Notes: generated from the letters alone by a model not told the origin. Shown: positions 15,556-25,037, counted from the first letter of the stretch. The stretch is 64,000 nt of DNA from an uncultured Christensenella sp. (GCA_910585955.1 CAJUGC010000003.1:1-64000), one strand, 5' to 3'. A program made the numbers and translations.

Positions 15556-16661
15556 ATCAGTCCCCAAAGGTAGGTCGCAAACGTCGAAAGCACCGTTACT
15601 ACCGTCGCTCCGACCAAAAAGGCATTATCGCGCACGGTCGGACGGTAGAGCGCGTCGGGCGCGTAATCCTTCCCGTACACCATTTTTTCCATTCCTATAT
15701 CCTCGACGAACTTCTTGTTTTCCTCGCCGAACATTACGACGCGACCGTTGGTTTGATCGAAGCCGGAATCGAGTATAACTTCCTTCTGCTTTCCGAGCTT
15801 CTCGCGGTTTTTGAGGAAAAGCATGAGCACAACGAGTCCCGCGCCTATGAGCACTATGAGAATGTACACGCCGAAAATACTTCCGGGGTTAGTCATTAGA
15901 CCGTTGTCTATAGCGTCGTAAAAGCCGCCGCCCAACCTCCAACTATATTCGTCCGCATAAGACATATAGACGCTCATGCCGTTATTCACGAAATGAATTA
16001 CCATAGCGGGAATAATCGAGCCGAGCTTTATGGTGAGAAAAGCCATAAGCATACCGAAGCAAGCCGTATAAAATACCTGAGTGATATTTTGATGAAACAG
16101 CCCGAACACCGCCGCCATTATCCAAAGCACGGCAATGTAACGGTAGGAACCGCGCATTGTCGTAAGCACTCCTCCGCGAATGAGGAACTCCTCGCAAAAA
16201 CCGGGCAGAAGCGCCGTCAGCGCCATTTCGGCAATAAACATACCGACGTTGAAAGTTTCGGGATAGACTGTAGACGACGAGGAATGAATGTATCCGGTCG
16301 AAGCTATTAAAGCCTGCCATATGCTCGATATGCCTATGGTCGCGATAAAAGCGCAAAAACCGACTCCCACCGCAAGCACGATGTAGTACCATTTTATTTT
16401 GCGAATATTCGAGAACTCGGCAATTTCTTTCACGTTCTTGCCGAGCAAAAACTTATACGCAAGAAAGGGCAATGCGAGAAATACTCCGATCTGAACGACA
16501 GTAGAAAATATCGCGTCGACGGCGAGATCGGGTAAACTCTCGGGCAGCAGTCCGACGAGAATCCGCATGACGAGCGTGAGCACCGCCACGGCAAACATGA
16601 CTATCGTCACAACCCTGTAGGCGCGTTGTCTTTCTTCGAGTTCTTTACCTAAATAAACCAT
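15552..16661 (-). CDS. CPBP-family intramembrane metalloprotease (first copy)
   Basis: A 369-residue membrane protein with about eight hydrophobic segments and the CPBP/Rce1-like motifs: EEFLIRG, FGLFHQN and a third histidine in VIHFVNN. Such proteins cleave prenylated or other membrane substrates, or protect against bacteriocins. A cytoplasmic tail of about 70 residues precedes a last membrane segment. The ATG at 16661 is preferred over the GTG at 16670 because GAGGTG then lies at the right distance. Its stop codon overlaps the start of rlmH. Confidence 0.85.
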   Translation of the reverse strand: MVYLGKELEERQRAYRVVTIVMFAVAVLTLVMRILVGLLPESLPDLAVDAIFSTVVQIGVFLALPFLAYKFLLGKNVKEIAEFSNIRKIKWYYIVLAVGVGFCAFIATIGISSIWQALIASTGYIHSSSSTVYPETFNVGMFIAEMALTALLPGFCEEFLIRGGVLTTMRGSYRYIAVLWIMAAVFGLFHQNITQVFYTACFGMLMAFLTIKLGSIIPAMVIHFVNNGMSVYMSYADEYSWRLGGGFYDAIDNGLMTNPGSIFGVYILIVLIGAGLVVLMLFLKNREKLGKQKEVILDSGFDQTNGRVVMFGEENKKFVEDIGMEKMVYGKDYAPDALYRPTVRDNAFLVGATVVTVLSTFATYLWGLM

Positions 16662-16695
16662 ATTATCCACCTCATAAGGGAAATCCTGTTTTCAG

Positions 16696-17697
16696 TTAAA
16701 TTTCGAGATCCATATATCCGACGACAAGCATAGCGACCCAAAGAACGGCGCAGATCACAAAGCCCGTTATAAGCAGAGTCTTTGCTCCGAACATCGGCTT
16801 TTTCAAAATGGAAGTTTCTTCGTCCGCAGTTTTCTCGCTCTCGTCGGGAGGAAGAGTATCGAATTTTCGTTCCTGCCTCTTTCCGCCGAGTCTGCCCATA
16901 AACTTTCCCATGAAAAACAGCGCGACTGCGCCTGCCGCAAACAGCAAAACCGTAAGTAATGCAAACAGCCACGGCGTAGCGACGAGAAACTCCAATGCCG
17001 AATTAACCGCGTTACCGAACGGCGCTATCAGTTCCATAAGTACGGCTATGAGATTGCTCGTCGCGTGCCCTATCATTGCGGGAATCACCGAACCTGTTTC
17101 GAGAGCTATATACGCCAGCGCACAGCCGAGAAGAAACTGATATACGGTCTGCTCCGGATTCATGTGCATGAGAGAAAACGCAAGCCCCGACAAGAGGACG
17201 GAGACAGGCGCTTTGAAGCGCTTTTTAAGTCCCGAAAGAAGCGCGCCGCGAAATATAAGCTCTTCTCCTATCGGCGCGGCTATACAGGTCGCAAACACTC
17301 CGAGTATCTTTGCCGGCACGCTCGTAAATTCGAAACCGACGCTGCTCTCGTAACCCGTCGCGCCAAGCAACAGATCGAACGCAACCGCGACGCAATAAAA
17401 GCATATAAGCGCAACGACAGCTACCGCCGCAGAAAGCGCATAGTTAGCCGAATGAGTCTTTTTTATCCCGATTTCGGGAAAAGTGCTTTTCGTTCGGCAA
17501 TACAAGACTATGCAAAGAATAAACGCCGCCTGCAACAAAGACGATACGATTATATTTACCCAATCGATCTTCAGATACTGCGAACCGGCTATACCGAAAA
17601 CAATCGACACAGCCAACTGCAATCCGAGATCGGCAAGAATGGCAAGTAGGTAAATTGCCGCGCCGTCCGTATAAGTAAATTCCTTTCTGTTCGCCAT
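16696..17697 (-). CDS. CPBP-family intramembrane metalloprotease (second copy)
   Basis: A 333-residue paralogue of the gene that follows it. It has EELIFRG, FSLMHMNPEQ and a conserved GHATSN histidine within the same multi-span core. It also has a charged cytoplasmic loop (about 255-285, ERKFDTLPPDESEKTADEE) before a final membrane segment, the same tail layout as its neighbour, so the pair arose by tandem duplication. The ATG at 17697 follows GGGAGGTG. It sits 23 bases after walJ. Confidence 0.85.
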   Translation of the reverse strand: MANRKEFTYTDGAAIYLLAILADLGLQLAVSIVFGIAGSQYLKIDWVNIIVSSLLQAAFILCIVLYCRTKSTFPEIGIKKTHSANYALSAAVAVVALICFYCVAVAFDLLLGATGYESSVGFEFTSVPAKILGVFATCIAAPIGEELIFRGALLSGLKKRFKAPVSVLLSGLAFSLMHMNPEQTVYQFLLGCALAYIALETGSVIPAMIGHATSNLIAVLMELIAPFGNAVNSALEFLVATPWLFALLTVLLFAAGAVALFFMGKFMGRLGGKRQERKFDTLPPDESEKTADEETSILKKPMFGAKTLLITGFVICAVLWVAMLVVGYMDLEI

Positions 17698-17720
17698 AGC
17701 GACTACACCTCCCATCGGGC

Positions 17721-18497
17721 TTACATGACTTCGTATAAGCTCGTCATGTTGTACGGCAAAGCGACTTCCACGCCTATTCCGTATATACCCGCCTCTTCGA
17801 GCGCTTTGTTGGTCGTATCGAGGGCAAGCTCGGGATAGTTGTTCTCGCGCGACAGATGAGCAAGTATAAACTGTTTTACGCCCGAACGCGCGAGCTTTAC
17901 GACCGCTTCGGCGCAAGCGTTGTTCGACATATGTCCGCTGTCGGAAAGTATGCGGCTTTTAAGCCACGGCGAATACTCCTTATTCGCCTTCAAAAGTCCT
18001 TCGTCGTGATTGCTTTCTATTATTACGAGATTGCAACGCGAAAGCGCGCCTATAACTTTTCCGCCCGCGTGCCCGAGGTCGGTCGCAATGCCGACTTTAA
18101 GCCCGCCCGCCGAAAAAACGAAACCTACGCACGGCACGTCATGGCTTACTCGGAAAGGTTCCGCCAAAATGTCGCCCACCAAAAAACTCTCGTCGGTAAA
18201 TTCTATGAATTGACCGTAATCGTACGCACCTTTCTTTTTCACCGCATTCGCGCTTAAATGATGGCAGTATACGGCGGCTGAGTTGCGCCTTGCGAATACG
18301 GGAATATTGCCGATATGGTCGGCATGGCTGTGCGTGACGAGCACGGCAAGCTCCTCTCCTCTGCCGAGAAGCTTCAGACACTTCTCGACGCGTGTGACCG
18401 GCGCGCCTTCGTCAATAAGCAGCGTTGTCTTCGGAGTTGATAAATATATACAGTTTCCCGTGCTTCCGCTGTTTAAGCTGCAAACCTTTATTCCCAT
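17721..18497 (-). CDS. walJ: WalJ/YycJ metallo-beta-lactamase-fold hydrolase
   Basis: A 258-residue cytoplasmic MBL-fold protein with the zinc motif HSHADH (56-61), DSGHMSN and a late HLSREN histidine. WalJ proteins have nuclease-like folds and are linked to cell-wall homeostasis and coordination of division with replication; the WalKR genes usual in Bacilli are not in this window. There is no ribosome-binding sequence: the -10 box ends six bases before the ATG, so the mRNA is probably leaderless. It heads the cluster running through rlmH to tadA. Confidence 0.9.
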   Translation of the reverse strand: MGIKVCSLNSGSTGNCIYLSTPKTTLLIDEGAPVTRVEKCLKLLGRGEELAVLVTHSHADHIGNIPVFARRNSAAVYCHHLSANAVKKKGAYDYGQFIEFTDESFLVGDILAEPFRVSHDVPCVGFVFSAGGLKVGIATDLGHAGGKVIGALSRCNLVIIESNHDEGLLKANKEYSPWLKSRILSDSGHMSNNACAEAVVKLARSGVKQFILAHLSRENNYPELALDTTNKALEEAGIYGIGVEVALPYNMTSLYEVM

Positions 18498-18503
18498 GCA
18501 AAT

Positions 18504-18532
18504 ATTATACTAAATTGAAATTAAATAATCAA
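18504..18532 (-). promoter_or_regulatory. walJ promoter (leaderless geometry)
   Basis: TTGATT (18527-18532) and TATAAT (18504-18509) on the minus strand, 17 bases apart; only six bases separate the -10 box from the ATG. Confidence 0.75.
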
Positions 18533-18538
18533 ATTATT

Positions 18539-18567
18539 TTGCATTGTTTTTTATTTTATGCTACAAT
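18539..18567 (+). promoter_or_regulatory. Fumarase operon promoter
   Basis: TTGCAT (18539-18544) and TACAAT (18562-18567), 17-base spacer, divergent from the walJ promoter. Confidence 0.65.
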
Positions 18568-18626
18568 ACCTTGGTAGAGACGAAGTTACCCTTTGCTCCT
18601 CAATGTCTTAAAGGAGAACGATAACA

Positions 18627-19460
18627 GTGCGAACTTTAAATACCGAAACTATAATAGAGCCTCTTGCCGAAGCGATCGAACGCGCGCTTACCGACGTCGA
18701 AGACAGCGCGGACACGCTTTTGAGACAAGCGGCCGAAAAGGAGACCGAACCTGCGGCAAAATGGGCTCTTTCCAAACTTGTCGAAAACAACGAGGTTGCA
18801 AAAAAGACCTGCTCGTTTGCCTGCCAAGATACGGGGCTTGCAGTCGTGTTCGCAGAAATCGGACAGGATCTGCAACTTAAAGGTATGCTCCTTTCGGACG
18901 CCGTAAACGAGGGAGTAAAAAGAGGCTATAAAGACGCGAGAAAGTCGGTCGCCCACCCTCTTTCCCGACTCAATACGCATACTAACGCTCCCGCAGTGCT
19001 TCATACCGAGATCGTAAGCGGAGACTCTCTCAAACTCACATATCTCGCAAAGGGAGCGGGAAGCGAAAATATGTCGAAAATATATATGCTAACTCCCTCG
19101 AAAGGGCGAAAGGGCATTATCGACAGCGTAGTCGATTGCGTAAAGACGGCGGGAGCAAATCCCTGTCCTCCGATAATCCTCGGCGTCGGCATCGGCGGAA
19201 CAATGGAAAAAGCCGCGCTTCTCTCCAAAAAAGCGCTGACGCGCGAAAGCGGCAGACCGAGCGCAGATAAGGACGCGGCCGCGCTCGAAAGAGAAATACT
19301 CGCCGCCGTAAATTCTCTCGGCATAGGCGCGCAGGGATTGGGCGGAAATACGACCGCTCTTTCGGCGGCAGTGGAAATCTTTTACACGCATATAGGAATG
19401 TTGCCCGTAGCCGTAAACATTCAATGCCACTCCGTGCGCCACGCCGCATTGGAATTTTAG
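18627..19460 (+). CDS. Class I fumarate hydratase, alpha subunit
   Basis: A 277-residue Fe-S hydro-lyase subunit. Together with the next gene it interconverts fumarate and malate; the oxygen-sensitive two-subunit form is typical of anaerobes. The three cluster cysteines appear in FACQDTG, CPP and QCHS. It starts at GTG (18627), 11 bases after GGAG. The beta-subunit gene follows after nine bases. A tartrate dehydratase reading is possible from sequence alone, as the families overlap, but fumarase is the likelier housekeeping role. Confidence 0.88.
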   Translation: MRTLNTETIIEPLAEAIERALTDVEDSADTLLRQAAEKETEPAAKWALSKLVENNEVAKKTCSFACQDTGLAVVFAEIGQDLQLKGMLLSDAVNEGVKRGYKDARKSVAHPLSRLNTHTNAPAVLHTEIVSGDSLKLTYLAKGAGSENMSKIYMLTPSKGRKGIIDSVVDCVKTAGANPCPPIILGVGIGGTMEKAALLSKKALTRESGRPSADKDAAALEREILAAVNSLGIGAQGLGGNTTALSAAVEIFYTHIGMLPVAVNIQCHSVRHAALEF

Positions 19461-19469
19461 GAGACTTCT

Positions 19470-19991
19470 ATGATAAATCTTACGTTGCCGATTTCCGACA
19501 AACAAATACGTTCGCTTAAAGCGGGCGATACGGTCGCTCTTTCGGGTGTGATCCATACGGCGCGAGACGCCGCCCACAAGAGAATATGCGAAACGCTCGA
19601 AAAAAGAGAACAGCCCCCTATAGAGCTTGACGGCGCCGTCATATACTACTGCGGTCCGACCCCGGCAAGAGAGGGCGAAGTCATAGGAAGTTGCGGTCCG
19701 ACAACAAGCGCTCGCATGGACGACTATGCTCCGACGCTAATAGCCCAAGGCGCAAAGATAATGATAGGCAAAGGTAAACGCAGCGAAGCCGTACGCGACG
19801 CCGTCGTAAAATACGGCGGACTCTACCTCGCGGCGGTAGGCGGCGCGGGCGCTCTTATGAAAAGCTACGTTAAAAAATGCGACCTTATCGCCTACGGAGA
19901 TCTCGGCTGCGAAGCCGTTTATGCGCTCGAAGTCGAAAACATGGAGCTTATAGTCGCAATGGACTGCCTCGGAAATACGATTTTACGGTAA
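19470..19991 (+). CDS. Class I fumarate hydratase, beta subunit
   Basis: A 173-residue partner of the alpha subunit. YYCGPTPA, GPTTSARMDDY and MIGKGKRSE are the usual substrate-side motifs, and VEVENMEL-type sequence (ALEVENMELIVAMD) closes the protein. AGGAG lies nine bases before the ATG. Length is typical of the split C-terminal subunit. Confidence 0.9.
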   Translation: MINLTLPISDKQIRSLKAGDTVALSGVIHTARDAAHKRICETLEKREQPPIELDGAVIYYCGPTPAREGEVIGSCGPTTSARMDDYAPTLIAQGAKIMIGKGKRSEAVRDAVVKYGGLYLAAVGGAGALMKSYVKKCDLIAYGDLGCEAVYALEVENMELIVAMDCLGNTILR

Positions 19992-19998
19992 CTTTTTC

Positions 19999-20033
19999 GC
20001 CCCTGTCGCATATAAATGCGACAGGAGATTTTG
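19999..20033 (+). terminator. Fumarase operon terminator
   Basis: CCTGTCGCAT (20002-20011) pairs perfectly with ATGCGACAGG (20016-20025) around a four-base loop; the T-run after it is short. Confidence 0.6.
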
Positions 20034-20104
20034 ACGGTTTTCGCCGCGGCGCGCGAAATTTTACAAACAAAACCCATTTTGTAAAGAAAACGCGTTTCAA
20101 TCTG

Positions 20105-20133
20105 TTTACAAATAAGATATTATATGATATACT
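20105..20133 (+). promoter_or_regulatory. Promoter of the 72-residue membrane protein
   Basis: TTTACA (20105-20110) and TATACT (20128-20133), 17 bases apart. Confidence 0.65.
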
Positions 20134-20209
20134 TACAGAGTTAACAGGTACATAACGTCCCGCGACGTCGGCGGCGCTCACTGTAAAATTCTCAAAGGAG
20201 GTAAACATC

Positions 20210-20428
20210 ATGGCAAAGAGTGATTACTTCGGACTTGCGTACATCGTCAGCGTTATTCTCGCGATCATACCCATTACGGCGTGGGTCTGCGGCTGGATAA
20301 CCAGATTTTCCGAGGGCAAAATCGTAGCCGGTCTTATCCGTCTTATATTCGGTTTCACTATCGTTTGGATTTTAGACCTGATTCTCATGATCGTTAGCAA
20401 GCACATCTTGCGCATACTGCCCGTCTAA
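20210..20428 (+). CDS. Small two-span membrane protein
   Basis: A 72-residue protein with two hydrophobic segments (about 9-29 and 44-66) joined by a short basic loop (RFSEGKIVAGLIR). AAAGGAGGT gives a near-perfect ribosome site. It has its own promoter and terminator, so expression seems real. I do not recognise the family; such proteins often belong to small membrane-stress or DUF-type groups. Confidence 0.75.
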   Translation: MAKSDYFGLAYIVSVILAIIPITAWVCGWITRFSEGKIVAGLIRLIFGFTIVWILDLILMIVSKHILRILPV

Positions 20429-20444
20429 CTTAAAAACAACAAAG

Positions 20445-20478
20445 AAATACGCGGTTATCAAAACCGCGTTTTTTCTTT
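20445..20478 (+). terminator. Terminator
   Basis: ACGCGGTT (20449-20456) pairs with AACCGCGT (20462-20469), followed by six T residues. Confidence 0.8.
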
Positions 20479-20523
20479 GCAATCAAACCGTCGTCGACGC
20501 AGATGATTTAATTCCCAATAAAT

Positions 20524-20554
20524 AAAAGCTCGGTTGTCTTCCGAGCTTTTTTAT
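20524..20554. terminator. Terminator of the xylose operon
   Basis: AAAAGCTCGG pairs with CCGAGCTTTT, with T residues on the minus strand beyond the GH43 stop codon. Confidence 0.75.
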
Positions 20555-20556
20555 TA

Positions 20557-21984
20557 TTACCTTTCGAGAACAAAACTTATAAAATCGGTTTTGCCCTTGC
20601 CGACGAACGTGAAGTACAACGCTTTCACCCCGTCTTCGCCCGCATAGTCCCCGAAGAAAGTCTTTTCCTCTTTCGACGGCGACAACTTTACGGTTGCCAC
20701 CGGCGCGCCGAACGGCTCGTTTGTAACAATCATTTCACCGTCGGCGCCACCGCGCACCTTTACTCCGATACGCTTCAAACCGTTTATTTCGAAATACTTA
20801 AATCCCGCCATTGCTCCGTCGGTGAAGTTCGCGATATATTGATCTCCGCCTCCGTCTCTGTCCTTGCCGCTCTGCGTAAAGTACGGGTGACAGCCTTTCG
20901 CATTTTTTCCTATGGGTTTTGCATGGAATCTGCCGCCCTTGCGAGAGGTCAGGTTGCAGGCGATCCTTGCCTCGTACTCGCCGTTGCCATCAAGCGGTTT
21001 TCCGTTTAGTCCGCAACTCGTCATTTCGACCTGCTTTATACTTCCGTCGGGTTCTATCTTGATTTCCTCGGCGCAGTCCTGCCTCGAGAAGCAGTTGCGA
21101 TTGGTCTGACGATGATAGAATATATAGTGCTTGTCGCCGATACTGAGGATTCCGCCGTGCGTGTTGCCCGTATAATTGGCGGCGGTCTTGGGTCCGTTGT
21201 GCACTTTGAGACCTATGTCGCCGTTGCTGACTATCGTGCCTCCGAATTTAAACGGACCTTCGGGCGTATCGCCTATGGCATAGCACAATTCATGACCTAT
21301 CGTAGACGAATATACGAAATAGTATTTATCGTTTATTTTGCGCATGGACGAAGCTTCGAAAAAGCCGTGCTGCCCGACTTCCTTGCCGCCTATGGGTAAA
21401 GTCTGCTTCGGGCTGTCCTTAAGCGTTAGCATATCGGTTGGGTCAAGTTCCACAACCGCTCCGCCCTTTATCTTTTTCTTGGAAACGCCGAGTACGGGAA
21501 AAAACATTCCCGAGCCGTAGTAAAGCCATACCCTGCCGTCCTCGACATACACCGCCGGATCGAACGGAAGATATTCTTTCGAATACGGATACAGATCGAC
21601 TTCGCCGTGATACTTAAAAGGGCCTGCGGGATTATCCGAAACGGCGCACCGAATCGCCCAACTCTTACGGGTAATGCCCGGGTTGAACGCGTAGTACAGA
21701 TAGTACTTGCCGTCGGGAGCTTTGCACACGTCGGGGGCGTACATACTTCCTCTTCCCTTATAGTGAGGGTCGTCTTTTTTACGCCAAATGACGCCCTCGT
21801 AACGCCAATCGGATAGATCGTCTACGGGAGCGGACCATGTAACATAGTCGTTCATGCAAAAACCGCTGCCGTCGAACCTATCGTGAGAGCCGTAGACGTA
21901 CACTCTGCCGTCAAAAACGTGCGGCTCTCCGTCGGGGATATACTCGTAACTCGGAAGGTACGGATTAAATACTTGTTGCTTCAT
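20557..21984 (-). CDS. Glycoside hydrolase family 43 (xylosidase/arabinofuranosidase type)
   Basis: A 475-residue intracellular glycosidase without signal peptide. The five-bladed propeller occupies about residues 10-320; acidic catalytic candidates lie in PYLPSYEYIPDGEP, the LPFDPAVYVED segment and the FFEASS segment. A C-terminal beta-rich domain of about 140 residues follows. GH43 enzymes release xylose or arabinose from xylan fragments. Its place directly after xylA and xylB points to xylo-oligosaccharides imported into the cell. No sugar transporter is in the operon. Confidence 0.85.
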   Translation of the reverse strand: MKQQVFNPYLPSYEYIPDGEPHVFDGRVYVYGSHDRFDGSGFCMNDYVTWSAPVDDLSDWRYEGVIWRKKDDPHYKGRGSMYAPDVCKAPDGKYYLYYAFNPGITRKSWAIRCAVSDNPAGPFKYHGEVDLYPYSKEYLPFDPAVYVEDGRVWLYYGSGMFFPVLGVSKKKIKGGAVVELDPTDMLTLKDSPKQTLPIGGKEVGQHGFFEASSMRKINDKYYFVYSSTIGHELCYAIGDTPEGPFKFGGTIVSNGDIGLKVHNGPKTAANYTGNTHGGILSIGDKHYIFYHRQTNRNCFSRQDCAEEIKIEPDGSIKQVEMTSCGLNGKPLDGNGEYEARIACNLTSRKGGRFHAKPIGKNAKGCHPYFTQSGKDRDGGGDQYIANFTDGAMAGFKYFEINGLKRIGVKVRGGADGEMIVTNEPFGAPVATVKLSPSKEEKTFFGDYAGEDGVKALYFTFVGKGKTDFISFVLER

Positions 21985-22090
21985 CTTTTCACTCCTTATT
22001 CACGAAATTTCAAGCGCCTCCATGCGGACTGTGTTTTGCGTTCCGCCGCGCTCGCTTTGAACCTCGTAAAAATTTATTCGATTTCTCCAA

Positions 22091-23563
22091 TCACATTTTC
22101 GCAAATACGTCTTTCAGCGCAGGATACAGTTTTTTATAGATTTCGTATCTGTGTTTGTAATGCTCGACAATGCGCTTATCGGGCAGGACGGTCTCCTTTA
22201 CGGAAGTCGTAGCCGCTACCGCCGCTTCGAGCGTGGGATAAGCTCCGTATGCCGTCATCGCGAGAATAGCTCCGCCGTAAGCGGGTCCCTCCTCTACTTT
22301 CGGTATCTCGACGGGAACGCCGAGGACATCGGCGATTATCTTTCTCCACAGCGGACTTTTGGCTCCGCCGCCGCAAATACGCGTGCTTTCTATTTTAGCT
22401 CCGCCCTTTTTTGCCGCCTCTACGCAATCCTTTAATGCGAAAGCCACGCCCTCCAAGACGGCAAGCGTCATTGCCGTGCGAGACGTATCGGGACGAAGTC
22501 CGATAAACGCGCCTCGGGCGTTTACATCGTTGTGCGGGGATCGTTCGCCCATGAGATAGGGCAAAAAGTACACGCTGTTTTTGCCGAGCATACTCTCCGC
22601 TCCTCTCTGCTCGCCGTTAAAGTCCGAGTTTTTCAATACCTCTTCCATCCACCAGCGATTGCAAGAAGCCGCAGACAATATACAGCCCATGAGATGATAT
22701 TTTCCGCTCGCATGGCAGAAGTTGTGCAGACTGTCGCCGCTTCCTCCGTCGAACTCGTCGCGCGGAATAAATACGGTACCGCTTGTGCCGAGCGAGACGT
22801 TGCAGTCGCCGTCGCGAACTATGCCCGTGCCGACAGCCGCCGCCGCGTTGTCGCCTGCGCCCGCGCAGACTATTACGTCGCTTTCAAGCCCCAATTCGTC
22901 GGCAATGTCCTTTACAAGCGTCCCCGCCGTCTCGTAAGATTCCCGAAGCGTGGGAAGCCACTCCTTTTTTACTCCGCAGATCTCACACATCTTCTCGCTG
23001 AAACATTTGTGCTCCACGTCTAAGAGAAGCGTTCCCGCAAAGTCCGAATAATCGGACGAAAACTCGCCTGTAAGACGGTAGACTATGTAGTCCTTGGGGA
23101 GCAGGATCTTAGCTATCTTTTCGAAATTTTTCGGCTCGTTCTTTTTAAGCCACAAAATTTTCGGCGCGGTAAAACCGGCGTAAGCTATGTTGCCCGTCAT
23201 TTCGAGCAGGCTGTTTTTTCCTATTTCTTCGTTCAGATACGCGGTCTCTTTTTCCGTCCTTCCGTCGTTCCATAGGATACACGGCCGAATAACTTTTCCG
23301 TGCTTGTCAAGCGCGACGAGTCCGTGCATCTGACCGCCGAGACCTATGCCGCGAACGCTCGCCTTATCCTGTCCTTTCAAAAGGCGTTTGGCTGCGGCGA
23401 TAACGCCGTCGAACCAATCGACGGGATCTTGCTCGCTCCATCCGTCCGCAGGATAACGTACGGGATAGCTCGCACATTCGGACGAAAGAATGCGTCCGTC
23501 CGCCGTTACGAGCAAAAGCTTTGCCGCAGACGTCCCGAGATCTATTCCTATAAACGTATTCAT
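22091..23563 (-). CDS. xylB: Xylulokinase
   Basis: A 490-residue FGGY-family kinase that phosphorylates xylulose to xylulose 5-phosphate. The N-terminal ATPase fold starts GIDLGTSAAKLLLV; GLGGQMHGLV and ILWNDGRT are xylulokinase-specific, and VCAGAGDNAAAAVG and ICGGGAKSPLW complete the ATP site. The ATG shares one base with the xylA stop codon (TAATG), giving tight coupling. Confidence 0.95.
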   Translation of the reverse strand: MNTFIGIDLGTSAAKLLLVTADGRILSSECASYPVRYPADGWSEQDPVDWFDGVIAAAKRLLKGQDKASVRGIGLGGQMHGLVALDKHGKVIRPCILWNDGRTEKETAYLNEEIGKNSLLEMTGNIAYAGFTAPKILWLKKNEPKNFEKIAKILLPKDYIVYRLTGEFSSDYSDFAGTLLLDVEHKCFSEKMCEICGVKKEWLPTLRESYETAGTLVKDIADELGLESDVIVCAGAGDNAAAAVGTGIVRDGDCNVSLGTSGTVFIPRDEFDGGSGDSLHNFCHASGKYHLMGCILSAASCNRWWMEEVLKNSDFNGEQRGAESMLGKNSVYFLPYLMGERSPHNDVNARGAFIGLRPDTSRTAMTLAVLEGVAFALKDCVEAAKKGGAKIESTRICGGGAKSPLWRKIIADVLGVPVEIPKVEEGPAYGGAILAMTAYGAYPTLEAAVAATTSVKETVLPDKRIVEHYKHRYEIYKKLYPALKDVFAKM

Positions 23564-24888
23564 TACTTATTACCGAAGAGCACGCTGTTTACAATGCTCT
23601 CGAGAACTTCCTGCTTGCCGCTTCCGGGCATTGCGGGCGCTTTGAGCTTCGACGCGTAATCCGCAAGTTCCTCGAGGTTAGTTTTGCCGCCGACGATCTT
23701 CTTTCCGATTTCCGTATCACGGTAGCTTGCATAGCGCTCCTCTACGAACTTATCCAATCTGCCGTCCTCTATGATAGCGGCGGCATTTAATAGACCCAAT
23801 GCAAACGTGTCCATGCCGAGAATATATCCGGCGAACATATCTTCCACAGTATACGAAGGACGGCGATTTTTAGCGTCGAAGTTGAGTCCGCCCGTCATAC
23901 CGCCGGCGCGGATTATTTCGAGCATACACATAGTCGCCGTATATACGTCGAACGGAAATTCGTCGGTATCCCAACCGAGCTGGCTGTCGCCCTGATTCGC
24001 GTCGACCGAGCCGAGCATTCCGTTTATAGCGGAAACGCGCAAATCGTGCTCGAACGTGTGTCCCGCAAGCGTCGCATGGTTTGCTTCGATGTTGAGCTTG
24101 AAATCCTTGTCGAGTCCATGCGCGCGAAGAAAACCTATCGCCGTCGCCGCGTCGAAATCGTATTGGTGCTTCATCGGCTCCTTCGGCTTGGGTTCGATGT
24201 AGAAGTCGCCTTTAAAGCCTATCTTTCTGCCGTAGTCTACAGCCATGCGCATGAGACGTGCGATGTTTTCCTGTTCGAACTTCATGTCTGTGTTGAGAAG
24301 AGTCTCATAGCCTTCTCTGCCGCCCCAGAATACATAGCCTTTGCCGCCGAGTTTGACCGTTATGTCAAGCGCCTTTTTAACCTGCGCCGCCGCAAATGCA
24401 AACACATCCGCGCTGTTCGTCGAACCCGCGCCGTTGCAAAAGCGAGGATTGGAGAACATATTTGCCGTTCCCCAAAGGCACTTGATGTCCGTGCCCTTCA
24501 TCTTTTCGAGTATATAGTCGGAAATCTCGTCAAGCCGCTTGTTCGTGACGTTTATGTCCGCGTCCTCGGGCACAAGATCCACATCGTGCCAACAGAAATA
24601 CTTTATGCCGAGTTTTTCCATAAACTCAAAGCCCGCGTCCACTTTGGCTTTTGCGTGCTCCATTGTTCCCTCTTTGACTCCGAAATGCTTATCCGCGGTG
24701 CCTCTTCCGAACATATCTGCGCCTATTGCGCAAAGGTTGTGCCACCACGCCATAGCAAACGGCAGGTGCTCGCTCATCTTCTTGCCGAGCACTACTCTCT
24801 CCGGGTCGTAATATTTGAACGCCAATACGTTCGTCGATTTCGCTCCCTCGAACTTTACTTTGGATATTCCCTTGAAAATCTCGCCCAT
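23563..24888 (-). CDS. xylA: Xylose isomerase
   Basis: A 441-residue TIM-barrel metalloenzyme, class II by length, converting xylose to xylulose. FCWHDVDLVPE carries the catalytic histidine and aspartate; KLNIEANHATLAGH and DANQGD supply metal ligands. AAGGAG lies upstream of the ATG. First gene of the xylA-xylB-GH43 unit, with the PocR-AraC regulator in divergent orientation. Confidence 0.96.
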   Translation of the reverse strand: MGEIFKGISKVKFEGAKSTNVLAFKYYDPERVVLGKKMSEHLPFAMAWWHNLCAIGADMFGRGTADKHFGVKEGTMEHAKAKVDAGFEFMEKLGIKYFCWHDVDLVPEDADINVTNKRLDEISDYILEKMKGTDIKCLWGTANMFSNPRFCNGAGSTNSADVFAFAAAQVKKALDITVKLGGKGYVFWGGREGYETLLNTDMKFEQENIARLMRMAVDYGRKIGFKGDFYIEPKPKEPMKHQYDFDAATAIGFLRAHGLDKDFKLNIEANHATLAGHTFEHDLRVSAINGMLGSVDANQGDSQLGWDTDEFPFDVYTATMCMLEIIRAGGMTGGLNFDAKNRRPSYTVEDMFAGYILGMDTFALGLLNAAAIIEDGRLDKFVEERYASYRDTEIGKKIVGGKTNLEELADYASKLKAPAMPGSGKQEVLESIVNSVLFGNK

Positions 24889-25037
24889 CTGTCATTAACT
24901 CCTTGTTATTGTTTGAATTAAAATCCATACTTGTATTCTATCACCTTATATATTATAAATAAAGGTTTATATGTTTTTATTTTGGGTAATTTTGTTCAAG
25001 CGCGTATAAATTTATAGCTTTTTGATTTTTATTGTGG

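Noticed and set aside
24046..24921. 291-codon open frame opposite xylA
   Set aside because: Shadow of xylose isomerase; no start signals.
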